From positions 396,659-429,882 of the forward strand of contig NMRA01000276.1 of assembly GCA_002633005.1 (NCBI GenBank): DNA of 33,224 nucleotides. Reading direction: 5' to 3'. Shown here piece after piece: positions 18,850-29,300 of the stretch. Source of the DNA: Phoronis australis. Lineage: Eukaryota > Phoronida > Phoronidae. The notes beneath the pieces were generated by a model, which worked only from the letters and a program-made list of their open reading frames with translations, was not told the DNA's origin and did not search any database. The first letter of the stretch is position 1; the number at the start of each line of letters is the position of its first letter. A program made the translations under genes and the position numbers.

Positions 18850-19570
18850 TTACAAACGAACGGGTTCGTTTTCGAGGTTCACAACCCATCAATTGCTCCG
18901 GCTTTCTCCAGCTATAACAATCTACACTCATTTTTGGTCGAATAAGTTGAATTAATGTTTGACAACACACCTTGTCTTCTTGTACAGTGCAGGTTTAATG
19001 AGTTTAAAGACACCTGTTCAACAATCTGCTACCAAGAAAAGTTAAGTTTCGGTAATTAATCCCTACAAAAGGTTAGTGTTTATAGAACAAAACTGCAAAA
19101 AGTTACTTTCCCATTGAATCTCGCTACAACTGGCTCCTTATTTCTCGACTCCTCTCTATATAGAGTGGGTATCATACGTTCCAACTACATCCCTGTCAGA
19201 AATATAGTCGAGTACCCCCCGGGATTTTTATAACGCATGAAGTAGAGACTGTTATCTCGTGTATTTGAATGACTCAGAATGGGAAAATGACAAAGATTAA
19301 TTGATCATCGGGAAGTTTTCAACTCTCATTAACAATCGTCTCCCTTTTTAAATCTTCCCACTCCTTAGCCTTTTGAAAGCGCCTTTGCCTTGTTTTGATA
19401 TTTGAAAGTAATCGATGGCTATAATACATATAGTCTTAGTAAAAAATTAGTTTACTATAGTTGTTTACCTTTGGCTTCTACAAGTCCCACTCACGTCACT
19501 TTAAGCTTAGTAAGCAGGAACGACTTGTGTAGATGCATGACTATTTGTATTATGAACGGCTAAATAAACA
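18850..19570. other. intergenic DNA
   Basis: No coding exon, RNA gene or clear repeat was recognised here. Confidence 0.4.
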
Positions 19571-19576
19571 ACCTGT

Positions 19577-19672
19577 CTCTGTCTGTCCGTCTGTCTGTCT
19601 GTCTGTCTGCCTGTCTGTCTGTCTGTCTGTCTGTGTGTCTGTCTCTCTGTCTGTCTGCCTATCTATCTATCT
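19577..19672. repeat. GTCT tetranucleotide microsatellite
   Basis: About 95 bp of (gtct)n with occasional gcct, gtgt and tatc variants. A plus-strand open frame through it (19533-19820) is a by-product of the repeat. Confidence 0.95.
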
Positions 19673-19742
19673 GACGTGGCGTGAATGTAGCCGAGGAAAA
19701 CCTTTCACTCACCATTCTCACCAGCTGTTTGCCCATAGATAC

Positions 19743-20182
19743 CCTATAATCTGTGATTTGCCTGTGTCCTCTAACTCAACCATGTGTTACTCAGGTGTTC
19801 TCAAGTTGACTGATTTATAGATCGAAAGCTAAGTTTCTTATTTTTCACGATTTGTTTTGAATTATTATAAGCATTTTATAACTATTCATCAATGAGTGTG
19901 TGTGCTCTAATATCAATCATTAGCTTTGTAGTTAAACGACAGTTTTCGACCAGTTCGGTATTTCCGCATTTCACATTCTCAGAATACTACGGAAATTGCC
20001 TTATCTCATCTTATCGATACGTAAAATGAAAACAAAAAGATGAATGGGGTAAACAAGCTTAGAATGTTACGTTTACTATTTCCTGTACCTAAAGGAGCAT
20101 TCTTCTCAAGTTTTTGTAATTAATAACCCAAAGTAAACTTCCGAGACAGGAAACATCGAAAACGTGTTTTGTCAGTAAAAAT
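19743..20182. repeat. allelic-type duplication, copy A (left of the N at 20183)
   Basis: It matches 20184-20613 with at least one substitution and a 10-bp block (catgtgttac region near 19780-19790) missing from the right copy. The two copies abut at a single N. Confidence 0.85.
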
Positions 20183-20183
20183 N
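20183..20183. other. single-N contig join
   Basis: An unresolved base lies exactly between two copies of the same 430-440 bp. Confidence 0.9.
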
Positions 20184-20613
20184 CCTATAATCTGTGATTT
20201 GCCTGTGTCCTCTAACTCAACTCAGGTGTTCTCAAGTTGACTGATTTATAGATCGAAAGCTAAGTTTCTTATTTTTCACGATTTGTTTTGAATTATTATA
20301 AGCATTTTATAACTATTTATCAATGAGTGTGTGTGCTCTAATATCAATCATTAGCTTTGTAGTTAAACGACAGTTTTCGACCAGTTCGGTATTTCCGCAT
20401 TTCACATTCTCAGAATACTACGGAAATTGCCTTATCTCATCTTATCGATACGTAAAATGAAAACAAAAAGATGAATGGGGTAAACAAGCTTAGAATGTTA
20501 CGTTTACTATTTCCTGTACCTAAAGGAGCATTCTTCTCAAGTTTTTGTAATTAATAACCCAAAGTAAACTTCCGAGACAGGAAACATCGAAAACGTGTTT
20601 TGTCAGTAAAAAT
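20184..20613. repeat. allelic-type duplication, copy B
   Basis: Partner of 19743-20182; non-coding as far as can be seen. Confidence 0.85.
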
Positions 20614-22330
20614 ATCACCGACTGATTTAACGGTGAATGAAAATGAACTGGAGTTGGTCTAAAATTGGCCTGTGATGACGTAAATAAAGTATTTGCCGCA
20701 CAGGGCCATGTGACTTTAAAACGTGACGTAGCATTCGACAATTGTTTTATGAGGACGTTTTGGAACAAAATGCAATTGTTACGTAATGAGCCGTCGAAGC
20801 GTCGACCAAAAGTTCGAGTAGTGATGCAGATGGACAACGAAGTTTGAAGTGTTTCTATAATTCGTGTTATGACGGACTAGAGTAAAAAGGCGAGGATGGC
20901 CCATCCGTGTCCGAGTGACCGGTAAAAGTAGTAAACAAAAGTCAAGGAAGTCTAGGATGCCATATATCATGCAAAATTTGTTTTGGTGAAAGCACGAAGT
21001 GACTTCGTTATTTTCTTGTTCGCAGTAATTGGAAACCTCAAAAATATTGGAAATAATCCATCGTAAATAAAAGTAGACGAGCCAGTGGCAAGGATAATAA
21101 GATTAAAAAATGGTAGGAGCGGATGAGTTGTTTGTAAGAGATGTAATTACATATACATTTCATGGCTTTCTTGAGAAAAATTCATTCTGTTTACTATTTT
21201 CTTATAAGCAATCAAATTACGTTGTTTGCTTAAGAAACCACAAAAGTCGTAGTCACCGGTTGGCGAAACCAACTCGACCTTGAGTCAGCTCTCCAACAGT
21301 CAAAAAACATGTGGTGAAAATTGTGTCCTGTCTTGAGTTCGCTCAAAATATTACGGGTTTTGAAACTTAAAGAGGAATATAAGTAGTGAATGCACAGGTG
21401 ATGTGAAAATGTCACGTAGATGGAGGCATGAAATAATTTACTACAAAGACTTCAAGAATGGGGAGTCAAATGAAAATCTGGTTTTTAAAAAATTGTCGCC
21501 CAAAAGCACTGTTTAAAAACAGTCTTACTTAAAGAGCTTTAACCAAATATCAATAAGAAAATACAGGTTAGAGTTGTTTTGAAAAGTAAATGACAAAAAT
21601 GGTAGTTCGACACCCCAATCCCTGAAACAAGCGACATCTATTGGCTGTCAATGACTTGATAAAGCGCGTTGTCACTCTTTTTGTTAAAACAGCTGGAGAT
21701 ATTTCATCACTAGTCACTTAATAGGTTATTATTTATCAGAGACAGTGTGCTTAGAACGACAAACAAGTTGAGTGCATAGTGCCCTAATACAATAATACAA
21801 TGCAATGAAGTCTCGTGACAGTGCCTCATAATTACTTTAACAGTACCAAATAAGCGATAAAATAATTATTCAATCTACTCAAGAAGTAAGACCTCCTCAT
21901 GTTATAGTTCCTAATTTACAAGAGATTGGGCAAATTGAAGTAATCTTTACGTTTATGTAATCATGTAGTAGAAAATTCATGATGAGTTAAGAAAGGGAAA
22001 TAAAGGCGAATCAAAATGTTTATTTTACACTACACTACACTACAGTGCAGTTTACCGGTTTCAGAAACACACAACGTCTGAAACTTTAGGCGGACTGTTT
22101 GTAAGTCTTCTCTCACGAACATGGCTAACGTTTGAAACTAGATGCGGACTTTCTAAGTCCTCTCTCAAGCGGATCACATTGCGTAAAGATATTAGATTGA
22201 AATGTTCACTCAGTAAATTTCTGAATCACTGTGATCAACTGAAAGTAGACCTGTTCAAGGAGTATTTCCTATTTGGTAAAAAAACAAGAAACATGTAAAT
22301 GAAATACACAAACGATGTCTCAAACCTTTC
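20614..22330. other. intergenic DNA
   Basis: Short frames on both strands at 20520-20847 (for example GHVTLKRDVAFDN on plus) look slightly protein-like and may be a transposon remnant, but match no family I can name. A small (actac)n run sits near 22030-22045. Nothing else was recognised. Confidence 0.4.
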
Positions 22331-22336
22331 CATACC

Positions 22337-22642
22337 ATGAAAAAAAGGATTTCCATCCCTAAACAACTAACGGCCAGTGCGTCAGGAAGTGACGAGTCAA
22401 AAAATCCATCACTTTTGACAGGATTGATCAACCAGTCAAAAACTGGGGGGATACAAGAGAGTGGCAGGGTTACGGACGCAGGTGACGTTTCAACTCTGTT
22501 TGACGTAGAAAAAGGGAGGAAATCTTTGAGACAAATTTACAAGAGCTATTACAAGGGGGGGTCAACCATTGGTCGGACTTCAAAACCATTTGCCCAGACT
22601 TCCAAACCAGTCGGCTGGACTGCAAAACCAAACGGCCGGTGA
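22337..22642 (+). CDS. open frame of unknown status leading into the foldback
   Basis: The frame encodes 101 residues; its first 70 (for example GSDESKNPSLLTGLINQSK and VSTLFDVEKG) have ordinary soluble-protein composition. The last 30 come from the repeat units (TSKPFAQTSKP, WTAKPNGR) and stop inside the foldback. I recognise no domain. It may be a fragment of a mobile element or a chance frame. Confidence 0.2.
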   Translation: MKKRISIPKQLTASASGSDESKNPSLLTGLINQSKTGGIQESGRVTDAGDVSTLFDVEKGRKSLRQIYKSYYKGGSTIGRTSKPFAQTSKPVGWTAKPNGR

Positions 22643-23003
22643 TCAAACGTGTTGTCCGGACTCCAAAACGACATGGCCTCACTCAAAAAACTAGTTGGCT
22701 GGACCTAAAACACTATGGTCGGTGCTTTAACCAGATGGCCTGAGATCAAACACCACGGCCAGACTTCCTCAGGGACTCGCTTTCAATCTCGAAATTAAGT
22801 GACAGCTGGTGTTTGAACACGGGCCAACCCGCTTTAGGTCCGGCCAACCAGCTTTTTGGGAGCAACCATCTGGTTTTGAGGTACCGGCAAACTTGTTTTG
22901 AGGTTCGATCACCAAGTTAGGGTTTTGCAGTCTAGCCACCTGCTTTTGAAGTAGGGGCAAGTGGTTTTGAAGTGCGACAGATTGTTGATTCCCCCATTGA
23001 AAT
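22548..23003. repeat. large foldback: two inverted arms built of about 22-bp minisatellite units
   Basis: The left arm (about 22548-22762) has roughly nine degenerate units of the type ggactycaaaaccannyggc. The right arm (about 22797-23003) carries the same series in reverse complement, in matching order: cttcaaaaccanttgccc, gactgcaaaacc, ggtgatc, ggacctaaa, and so on. A spacer of about 35 bp separates them. As RNA it would form a long imperfect hairpin of about 200 bp. No transposase frame is visible; a 175-codon minus-strand frame (22769-23296) overlaps the right arm. Confidence 0.75.
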
Positions 23004-23805
23004 TTTGTCATGTCAATGTTTAGGTTGTTAAGGGATATAGAATGCACGTTTAATATTCTAAACTGACGCCATCTTTCGGAAACCCGCATCCATTTTGTGA
23101 CTTTTGTTTTAGTGGTTTTTGTGAACCATTTCCTGTCACTGTAAGACAGAAATACTAGAAATGCGCCAACTATACACATACATGTCTCAATTACGTTTTT
23201 TTCGAAATTATCTGGAACACAGATATGTATGTTACTTTCTAATTTCTTGGAAATTAGAATAAAATAGATGGCAGATGTACACCTAATTTTCATCATGTTT
23301 ATTTGATATATCTCAAAACTCTTCCTATAAACGATACCGTAACAGCCATATCAGTTATATTTCATATTTATTATAATGTTCGAATATTATTACAACCAAT
23401 ATATTTGGTTATCTCATATTTTATATAATAAACGATATTTCAACAACCGTTGTATCCAATATCAAAAAAGCCACGAAAATGACACAGTTGATTTACAAAA
23501 TTGTACAGGACCTAGAGTAAGAAAGTATACAAACTACTATAGTGTTACATATTCAACATACTTAAAACGTAACAATTACAACAAGCGCACTACAAACATT
23601 CTTCCCAGTGAATCTAGTTTCTTGACTTAACACAATAGATAACAGCCGGGAATATCGTAAAACTTTAAGGATCTCACACTAGGCAATACAGTGCGAGAAC
23701 CTCGTCAGCAAAAACCACTATGGCTTCATTTGATTTCCTGAAACACGTGAAAAATATTTAAGTTTAAAGTGAAGTTGAAAGTATTAAAAGACGCCATTAA
23801 GTGAA

Positions 23806-23847
23806 CTGGCAATAGACAACTGACAATAGACATCTGACAATAGACAA
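23806..23847. repeat. 14-bp tandem repeat, three copies
   Basis: Units of ctgacaatagacaa/t follow each other three times. Confidence 0.85.
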
Positions 23848-24232
23848 CCGCATTTTGCAATGACAGCAGGAGAAACAAATGTGGGCAACAAAGGAATGAT
23901 TCGCCAATGGCGGTGGTGGGCAGTTAACTTAGTATGGTTGCTTTAGAAACAGTTTACAAGTTCTGCACATTTCAGCTAAAGCACCAAGAAAGATCAACAT
24001 GTAAATGAAAGACGTGATTTTTGATCCTGGTAACTGTTTTAGCCTTTTTGTTAAACTGTTTTATAATTGGTTTACACATCACAAGAAACTTTTTGACTTT
24101 AAATGACAACTGTATGGATTGCAAATAGTTTACATATTTGCTTTTGCCATCTTTCATTTTGGAAATGTACAGCATTGCATATTTCCTTCATATGATAGGG
24201 ATGCTTTTAATAACATAACAAAAATATCATTT

Positions 24233-24238
24233 TTTATT
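24233..24238 (-). terminator. polyadenylation signal of the TRIM-like gene
   Basis: tttatt on the plus strand reads AATAAA on the minus strand, about 250 bp past the TAG stop at 24485. It is the first canonical signal found downstream, in AT-rich sequence. Confidence 0.45.
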
Positions 24239-24484
24239 TCAAGTTCTTAATATTGTTTTGCAAATATTGGGCGTTTTGGACACTGGACACAACAAGTAAC
24301 CTAGAATAACATTTCATTACAGTTTAAAATAAAGTAGTTATGCATATGTAAAATAATTATCCGCCACCCCTGATGTTAACTTATTACGAAACAGTGTAGT
24401 CACTATTATATTTTGTTGAAAGTCACGATTATTACAGCGATCCTGTCACAGACAGCACTAGCTTATTGTAAAACGTCTCTATAA

Positions 24485-26383
24485 CTAAAATTTGAAATAA
24501 TGAGTTGTTTTTTGAAACGCTGTTTGTCTATTGGTTATGGGTGCCTCTGTTGAATGTTGCTCAATAATTTTAAAATCTTCAGAGATACCACCATCGTTCG
24601 ATGAAAAAAAGTCAGCATTGCGATTATCAACACTCTTGCCTAAGTTATGCCTTCCCATTTTCTTCAATTCGGCACGGCTTAAATACACCGTACCCTCTTT
24701 TCTTGGCCTGCTTATAACGGTTTGAAGTTCCTGAAGAAATTCTTTTGAACGTCGAGGCGACGCCGCGGAAAGGTCTAATTCGTCTTTTCCAGGAGACACC
24801 GGAAAGGTTTTTAAGTCAACCTGCTGATAATTGGAATCAATGTAAACCTCTCCTGCCCCGACACGAGGTGGTGAAGCACCTTTATACTCAAGACAATGTT
24901 GAGCCAATGCTTGATGTTCTGGCCGCATTGCATGTGTGGATTGCGAGTTCGAAGGTCCTTGAGGCAGTGGGCGGGGGCTGTTTTGTGTTTGAGGAGGATC
25001 ACCGTCGCTCTCAAATACCCAATTATCTCTTGTTAGCGGATGTTGCTGAAGGGCGTACGATGTCTCCGACAGAGAGCGCCTCGTTTTGGATCGTAAAATG
25101 ATGTCATCAAGTTCATGAAGGACATCTTCAACTTGTTCTTCCACGCTGACTGCGCGCGTCATAAGATCTCTCTTCTGTTGGATCATTCTTTGATTGTGTT
25201 GTCGCAGGTGTTCTAGTGATACTGTTGGATCAACCAGGTCACTAACGTCACGCCTGATCACGTGGGGATTTTCTGACGCCAAGCGATTATTTTTATCGTA
25301 CTTCGGAGGTCTTTCTGCAGACTTGCTTCGTACCCGGGCAGTACTTGGCGATATCTCTCGCCCATTTCTCTGGCCAGCTCTTTTTTCGCCGATGCTCTGA
25401 TGTCGTTGACGATCGTGTTGAACGTTGTCTCTTAGGGCAAAACTACCCATCACGGGACTGGCAAGAAGCTGCGTCATGTCTAAAACTTGTTGTCTAGCTT
25501 TGTTATCCTTCTCGCGTGATGAGAGAGCAACTGTTCTACCATGCAAATTTCTCATCTTTTCCATATCCGCATGCAAAGACCTGCCTCTAACCGACAGGGC
25601 TGGTGGTTTATTAGTTTTCTGCTTCTTTTCGCGTGTGAAGGGTTTATTTTCCAAAAAGACCATTGTTGGCGACGGAGTACTTGGAGTCGATGCTTCTAAG
25701 TTCCTGTACGTGTCTTCAAATTCAGTCCAAACATCTGAATTCGGATTGCAGATTGCACTGCCTACAGTGTGAAGTGACTGTTGTACACCATCTGCCTCTC
25801 GGTCATTATACTGTCTAATATTCCTAACGTCAAATCTCTCTTGCGCAGTCGAATATGCTGAGTTCGCTTGTTTTGCTTTGAAGTCAAATGTGGCGACATC
25901 ATTAGGCGACATCTGACGTGTCATGATCACCTTCGATTCCATTACTTCAGCTTTCATGTTGAACGACCGTCGTTTGCCAAGAAGTTCTTCTAATACCTGG
26001 GCTTCTTTTAACTCTTGTGTACGGACGTGTGATGACTGTCCCCTTTTAGGAGGTACCGGAGACTTGGGTCTATTGAGTGTCCGCTTCTCTTCGTTTGCTG
26101 GTCTTGGTGACACAACTGGACTTGGGACACTTGAGATATCCGACTCTTTGGATTTGAAGTTAGATTTATCTTGATCACTTAAATATAAAAGCGGCTTTAC
26201 ATTTGCAGTGGGGCTGATTAAGTTGTCTATTGCCTTGTTTTGGATGTATTCAAAAGTTTTTATGTGTGAATCCATTCCCCGTTTAGGTGGTTTTGGTGCA
26301 TGCGGCGACCGCAAAGGGGACAAAGGCGAATTTTTTGTTACTCTTTCTCCATCGTTCAATGATTCTTTCGAACCGTGAAACAC
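24485..26383 (-). CDS. C-terminal part of the TRIM-like gene as it reads in this assembly
   Basis: This is the 632-residue frame left of the N at 26415. Its apparent ATG at 26383 is an internal methionine-position artefact of the duplicated segment, not a real start. It is very hydrophilic, rich in Arg, Ser, Gln and Pro, with SPxR/SPR patches (possible phosphorylation sites) and a short coiled-coil-like stretch around EEQVEDVLHELDDIIL. No folded domain is recognised; probably a mostly disordered scaffold tail. Confidence 0.85.
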   Translation of the reverse strand: MFHGSKESLNDGERVTKNSPLSPLRSPHAPKPPKRGMDSHIKTFEYIQNKAIDNLISPTANVKPLLYLSDQDKSNFKSKESDISSVPSPVVSPRPANEEKRTLNRPKSPVPPKRGQSSHVRTQELKEAQVLEELLGKRRSFNMKAEVMESKVIMTRQMSPNDVATFDFKAKQANSAYSTAQERFDVRNIRQYNDREADGVQQSLHTVGSAICNPNSDVWTEFEDTYRNLEASTPSTPSPTMVFLENKPFTREKKQKTNKPPALSVRGRSLHADMEKMRNLHGRTVALSSREKDNKARQQVLDMTQLLASPVMGSFALRDNVQHDRQRHQSIGEKRAGQRNGREISPSTARVRSKSAERPPKYDKNNRLASENPHVIRRDVSDLVDPTVSLEHLRQHNQRMIQQKRDLMTRAVSVEEQVEDVLHELDDIILRSKTRRSLSETSYALQQHPLTRDNWVFESDGDPPQTQNSPRPLPQGPSNSQSTHAMRPEHQALAQHCLEYKGASPPRVGAGEVYIDSNYQQVDLKTFPVSPGKDELDLSAASPRRSKEFLQELQTVISRPRKEGTVYLSRAELKKMGRHNLGKSVDNRNADFFSSNDGGISEDFKIIEQHSTEAPITNRQTAFQKTTHYFKF

Positions 26384-29300
26384 TGACTTAGATAATTCAG
26401 GAACAGGTGACGGGNAACTGGACTTGGGACACTTGAGATATCCGACTCTTTGGATTTGAAGTTAGATTTATCTTGATCACTTAAATATAAAAGCGGCTTT
26501 ACATTTGCAGTGGGACTGATTAAGTTGTCTATTGCCTTGTTTTGGATGTATTCAAAAGTTTTTATGTGTGAATCCATTCCCCGTTTAGGTGGTTTTGGTG
26601 CATGCGGCGACCGCAAAGGGGACAAAGGCGAATTTTTTGTTACTCTTTCTCCATCGTTCAATGATTCTTTCGAACCGTGAAACACTGACTTAGATAATTC
26701 AGGAACAGGTGACGGGACGCACAATATGTCCATTTCACCATCAATGGCTTTAGCCCGCACCACCGGCGCCAGCAACAAATCGTTAGTACTAAATGCTGCG
26801 CAAGTTTTATTCAAGGGCTCGTTGAAATGCGTTGGTCGGCTGAAAACACCGTCAAGAGACGATGTTTCAGTATCATCAACTTTACTCACGTGATTAGAAT
26901 TTGCGGACATGTCTTCATTGACACGCGAATGCACCAAGGCGTCACTCAAAGCCAATCCCTTGTCATTTGAAGTCGGTGATTCCGGCATTTCAGAAGCCAA
27001 GTTTTGGAAATCTTTTCCCGGTCCCACATAGCGTGGCGATTTTCGTTTACCTCTGTTGGTATCGTAACCAGTATCAGCATTCTGGAATTTATGCAAACCA
27101 CCTGTTATAGAACTAGGTCTGGAATTTTCGCCTCCAGGCACGCGGTTAGTTGGCTCGTTTTGCAAGCCAGCATCTGCAATGATGTTTTCTGGAGTCAAAC
27201 TGACCACAGATTCTGTCACAACTTTAAACGACTCCGGTCGCGCATCGACCTGCTTTATTGGTGGTTTAAATATTATCTTTCGCCACGCGATATTGTGTGA
27301 TTTTTCTTTCTGCTCATTTCTTCGTGGTTCGTTCTGTTCACATGGCAACGGTTTGAACGGCTTTGGTTTGGCGAGAAATTGTTGATTAGACTGAGGACCA
27401 GCCTTTGGAACACCGTCTGAAAAATCCGCAATTGGAACTAGCCCACTAGTTTGGGCGGCAGACGGCATTGCGTGCAGTTTCTCGTTCACCACTTTTAACT
27501 GATTAATGCAGTCCTCAATTTTTGTATCGGGTTTTGCAAACTCCATGAAATCTGTACCAACAGATTTATCAAACAGCAACACCGAGTTACTTCCCGAGCC
27601 AGTTGAAGTCAACACGGGCGTCGTTTCTGAGAAACTTGTCGAAGTACCTTTATTGATCTTCATGATGACGGTTTTCAAACACTCTTTTCGTGTTTGCAGA
27701 CGAACAAATGTTGGTGTCGACGTAGACCTGTCCGTTTTGATGCTCTCGTCTGTAAGTGTTGCACTGTTCCGCGTTGTTATAGCTATGGTACACGTGTTTT
27801 GATCCCTTATGTCCACATTACACGTTTGAGAGCACTTCGTGTCCTTGTGGGGCTTTTTTATGTTTGAAGCGGATTGAGAAACATAATTGATATGTGAAGC
27901 TCTAGTTTGATTAACTGATATTGATTTGGCGCTGGTAGTACCTGCAGCGTCAGCGGTGACTTTACTTTTCATCACCACAGTTTGCGGCGTCTGTGAAGAA
28001 GAACTGTTCTCAGTTACATTACCTGTGGTTAGTGTTGTTGCCCCCTTTGACGCCAGGGTTTCATGAGTTGTGCTGACTGGCTCAGATTTATCCCCAGGCA
28101 GAGGTTCCTCCGTGTTGGTTTCCGCATGACTGAGTGACTTTTGTGTTGTCATAGTACTTTTAGTTCTCGCTGCTCGATCTGGTGCGTTTATAAATGCAGT
28201 AAGTCGTTTTAAAGAAATTGTTCTGGGAGTCATGGTTTGCTTGTCAACCATTAAGCGGAATACATCTTTGGTTGACGCTCGAATCGATGCCGATACATCA
28301 TTCATAATACGTGTAGATGTTCCCATTTCCGATTTGCTTACAATAGGGGGCGCAGGTGTGGATGTTGCACTGTCGGTCATAACAACGTTGCATGTCGTTT
28401 CAGTGGACGTGTCAGCAACGCCGATTTTCTCAGTCGCAATAGCTATGTCGAAAACGTCGGTTTTGTCTTTAACTACAACATTTTCATTGGTGCTTATGGC
28501 GACATCAGCCGTTGTTACAGTCGTCATACTGGTTGAATTATCGACACGTGTCGGCATTTCTACATGCGTGGCGGCATTTAGAACATCTGGCGATGCGTAA
28601 ACAATTCGGTGGCACATGACAATTGGGTCCATCTCTGTATGGGCGTTTTGCAAAGTTGCGTAGTCCGTTGAGGTGCATTGAGTTTGAGTTTCGTTTTTTG
28701 TAGTTTCGATTGACACGTCAATCGTGTATGGTGGATCCGTTGCCACGGCAACATCGTCATAACTTATCGCCGCCATCGACGTAGCACTTTCGACAGTTTT
28801 TACGCTAGATGTCTCGGTCATATTTGTATTGGTTTTTGTAAATAGAGGGTCGCAGCCACTGTCTGTCATGGTTAAATACGTTTCTGTGGCAACGTGGCTA
28901 TAAAGTACTGGGGGCATAAAAGTCTCTGAATCTGCAGTCTCAACAACTATTGTTTCTGTTGACTGATGACTTGTGTGTTGTGGTATGGGGTCATTACCGG
29001 AATTGGTTGCGGATACACGATCAGTTTCTAAGCCAACAGAACTCGATTGTATTTTAGGCATACTTGTACCGCATTCTGACGTGTTCAGAGTACTGGTTCC
29101 TGCCTCCTGGTCAACTGTTTCGCACTTGACAGTCACACCTATATCTGACGTCCTAACAACTGGCTCTGACTCAGTTTCCACACTAGCGTTCAATGTTTGA
29201 AGATAGTCAGTGTTTGTTTCGTTCTCCACTGTATCTTGCAAGCCACTCTGTATAGTTTCGCAAGCCTGGTCGCTGGTTTTGCTTGGTATTGTCGCAGTCT

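Noticed and set aside
19533-19820. 95-codon plus-strand frame with SVCLSVCLSV
   Set aside because: Translation of the GTCT microsatellite.
22769-23296. 175-codon minus-strand frame as a gene
   Set aside because: A third of it lies in the foldback arm, it has no recognisable domain, and no splice or promoter signs support it; low-complexity repeat content can explain its length.
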